From: Synergistaceae bacterium
GTDB taxonomy: Bacteria; Synergistota; Synergistia; Synergistales; Aminobacteriaceae
DNA length: 5,453 bases
NCBI GenBank assembly: GCA_009778055.1
Contig: WRKN01000169.1
Span: 1-5,453 of the forward strand
Direction of reading: 5' to 3'
Under the pieces are notes generated by a model. It saw nothing but the letters and a program-made list of their open reading frames with translations. It was not told where the DNA came from and did no database searches. This document shows positions 4,042 through 5,453 of the stretch, in pieces; position 1 is the first letter of the stretch; every line of letters starts with the position of its first letter. The position numbers and the translations under genes were made by a program.

Positions 4042-5453
4042 ATGAAGACTATGATGCGGCTGATTGACAAAGAACAAACGTCGGAGGGCGACACGCCGAT
4101 TGCCGGCGGCAGCTTTGAAGATGAGGAATTGAGCGGCGACGTCGTTCTTGTGGCGATGCCGTTTGCGTCTCTTAACAAGCCGTCCCTTGGGTTGGGCTGT
4201 CTGGCCGGGGCGTTGCGCCGGGCCGGCATTTCGACGCGAAGCCTCTATTTCACACTGGATTTCGCCGAAGCCATTGGCCTTAGAAATTACTTCAACCTCA
4301 CCAATGTTTCCAACATCTGTGAATGGGCGTTTTCGCGCGCCGCGTTTCCCGACATGGAACGGGATGACGAGGGCTTTTTCCGGGTTTGCGGCAACCCCCT
4401 GATTTGCGAGATGCTCTTGAAAGCCCGGGACGCCGCCGACAGCTACGTCGACAGGTGCGTCGCGCAAGTTCTTGCCCTGAACCCAAAAATTGTCGGCTGC
4501 AGCTTGTCCTATTTCCAAACCTGCGCGTCGCTGGCCCTGCTGCGCCGCATCCGCGAGGCCGCTCCCGGAGTCGCCACAGTCATCGGCGGCTCAAGCTGCG
4601 AAGGCGTTATGGGCGGGGAACTGCACCGTTCCTTCCCATGGATTGATTATGTGTTTTCGGGAGACGCGGACGAGTCCTTCCCCGACTTCTGCCGCGCATT
4701 TCTCTCAGGAGAAACGGGAGAAAAAATAGGGGGCGGCGCCGTGGGCGCTGCTATAACCGGCGCGGCCGATTCAGGATGGAACCGCCCCGAAGTTCTAACG
4801 CCCCATGACCGGCGTTCCGGCCGGGAACCGGGAACCGGCCGTGGACCGGGGAGAGGAACCGTCGCCGATCTATCCAGCCTCCCCTTTCCTTTTTTCGACG
4901 ACTATTTTGAAGCGCTGGGCAAAAGCGACCTACAGGACTATATCATTCCGGGATTGGTACTGGAGACGTCACGGGGCTGCTGGTGGGGCGCGGAAAATCC
5001 CTGCCCTTTCTGCGGCTTTAACGGCCTGTACAGAAAACAACGCTCCAAAAGCCCTGACAGGGCTTACAGGGAAATAACAGAGCTGGCGGAACGGCACGGA
5101 GTGAAGGGTATTCACATGGCCGACAACATGATTCATCCCTTACATATAGAACAACTGCTGCCCCGTTTCGAGGGGGGAGCGGTGAACTTCATGTACGAGA
5201 CGCCCGCGACGCTTTCCCGGGAACAGATGCGGAAACTTTCCGACGCGGGAGTACGGCGGATTCAGCCCGGCATCGAGCACCTGCATGACGAGGCGCTCGC
5301 GGCGCTCGGCAAGCCGAACAGGGTTTTTCATAATATCCGCATTCTGAAATGGGCGCGGGAATACGGTATGGAGGTGGCATGGAACTTCCTTTATGGATTT
5401 GCCGGTGAAAAGGACGCGTGGCATGGGGAGGCGGCGGATCTCATGCCGCTGAT
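4042..5453 (+). CDS. B12-binding radical SAM protein, RiPP maturation radical SAM protein 1 type (3' truncated by window edge)
   Basis: An uninterrupted frame gives 470 residues to the right edge; relatives are, from memory, about 600 or more. An N-terminal cobalamin-binding Rossmann domain (about 33-215) starts DVVLVAMPFASLNKPSLGLG and includes GGSSCEGVMG (182-191) and IDYVFSGDADESFP. A low-complexity Gly/Pro/Arg linker (229-273) leads to DLSSLPFPFFDDYF, then the radical SAM domain with cluster motif C313-x7-C321-x2-C324 (CWWGAENPCPFC), GFNG, RSKSP, IQPGIE (407-412) and WNFLYGFAGE (447-456). These motifs match the RiPP maturation radical SAM C-methyltransferase family, which uses a 4Fe-4S cluster, SAM and cobalamin to methylate unactivated carbons of ribosomal peptides; that activity is inferred here. 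The cytoplasmic enzyme would act on a precursor peptide not seen in the window. The start is uncertain: ATG 4042 lacks a good ribosome site, ATG 4051 or 4054 or TTG 4018 are alternatives. GC is high, unlike the preceding ATPase gene. Confidence 0.88.
   Translation, partial: MKTMMRLIDKEQTSEGDTPIAGGSFEDEELSGDVVLVAMPFASLNKPSLGLGCLAGALRRAGISTRSLYFTLDFAEAIGLRNYFNLTNVSNICEWAFSRAAFPDMERDDEGFFRVCGNPLICEMLLKARDAADSYVDRCVAQVLALNPKIVGCSLSYFQTCASLALLRRIREAAPGVATVIGGSSCEGVMGGELHRSFPWIDYVFSGDADESFPDFCRAFLSGETGEKIGGGAVGAAITGAADSGWNRPEVLTPHDRRSGREPGTGRGPGRGTVADLSSLPFPFFDDYFEALGKSDLQDYIIPGLVLETSRGCWWGAENPCPFCGFNGLYRKQRSKSPDRAYREITELAERHGVKGIHMADNMIHPLHIEQLLPRFEGGAVNFMYETPATLSREQMRKLSDAGVRRIQPGIEHLHDEALAALGKPNRVFHNIRILKWAREYGMEVAWNFLYGFAGEKDAWHGEAADLMPL

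Noticed and set aside
4025..4045. Six-codon mini ORF (MKSWIG) whose TGA overlaps the ATG at 4042, as in a coupled leader peptide
   Set aside because: So short an ORF is easily a chance event, it has no clear ribosome site, and the true start of the downstream gene is itself uncertain.
3997..4518. 173-residue minus-strand open frame over the start of the radical SAM gene
   Set aside because: The plus strand encodes recognisable cobalamin-domain motifs here; the antisense protein is unrecognisable.

Overview
The window holds five protein genes, two of them cut by the window edges, separated by short intergenic regions (57 to 196 bases). An outer-membrane TolC-type channel with a Sec signal peptide means a diderm (Gram-negative type) bacterium. 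The mix of a hybrid kinase, a LuxR-type regulator, an AAA/DUF4143 ATPase and a cobalamin-dependent radical SAM enzyme fits an anaerobe such as Synergistota, Spirochaetota or Desulfobacterota. That placement is inference; the sequence does not settle the phylum.

Left part (1-1081): the C-terminal end of what is probably a hybrid sensor histidine kinase, finishing in an HPt-like helical region, runs rightward and converges on a leftward NarL/LuxR-type response regulator. The regulator's receiver domain has His where the phosphorylated Asp should be and Arg where the switch Lys should be, so it probably does not work by ordinary phosphorylation.

Middle (1082-2564): a 196-base divergent region holds a possible luxR-type promoter with a perfect 10-base palindrome at its -35 box, and then an AGGAGG ribosome binding site 8 bases before an apparent CTG start codon of a complete TolC-family protein. 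The divergent layout suggests, but does not prove, that the regulator controls the channel. No membrane-fusion or ABC/RND partner is in view.

Right part (2565-5453): an AAA_14/DUF4143 ATPase, lower in GC than its neighbours and with its own sigma70-like promoter, looks like an accessory insertion. After it, a 140-base intergenic region carries a perfect 16-base tandem duplication abutting a predicted promoter, plus an inverted copy overlapping the -10 box. This leads into a B12-binding radical SAM protein of the RiPP maturation type (probable peptide C-methyltransferase), cut off by the right edge. The most interesting possibility is a RiPP modification locus beginning here, with precursor peptide and partner enzymes expected beyond the right edge. 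An export role for the upstream TolC-family channel is only speculative.
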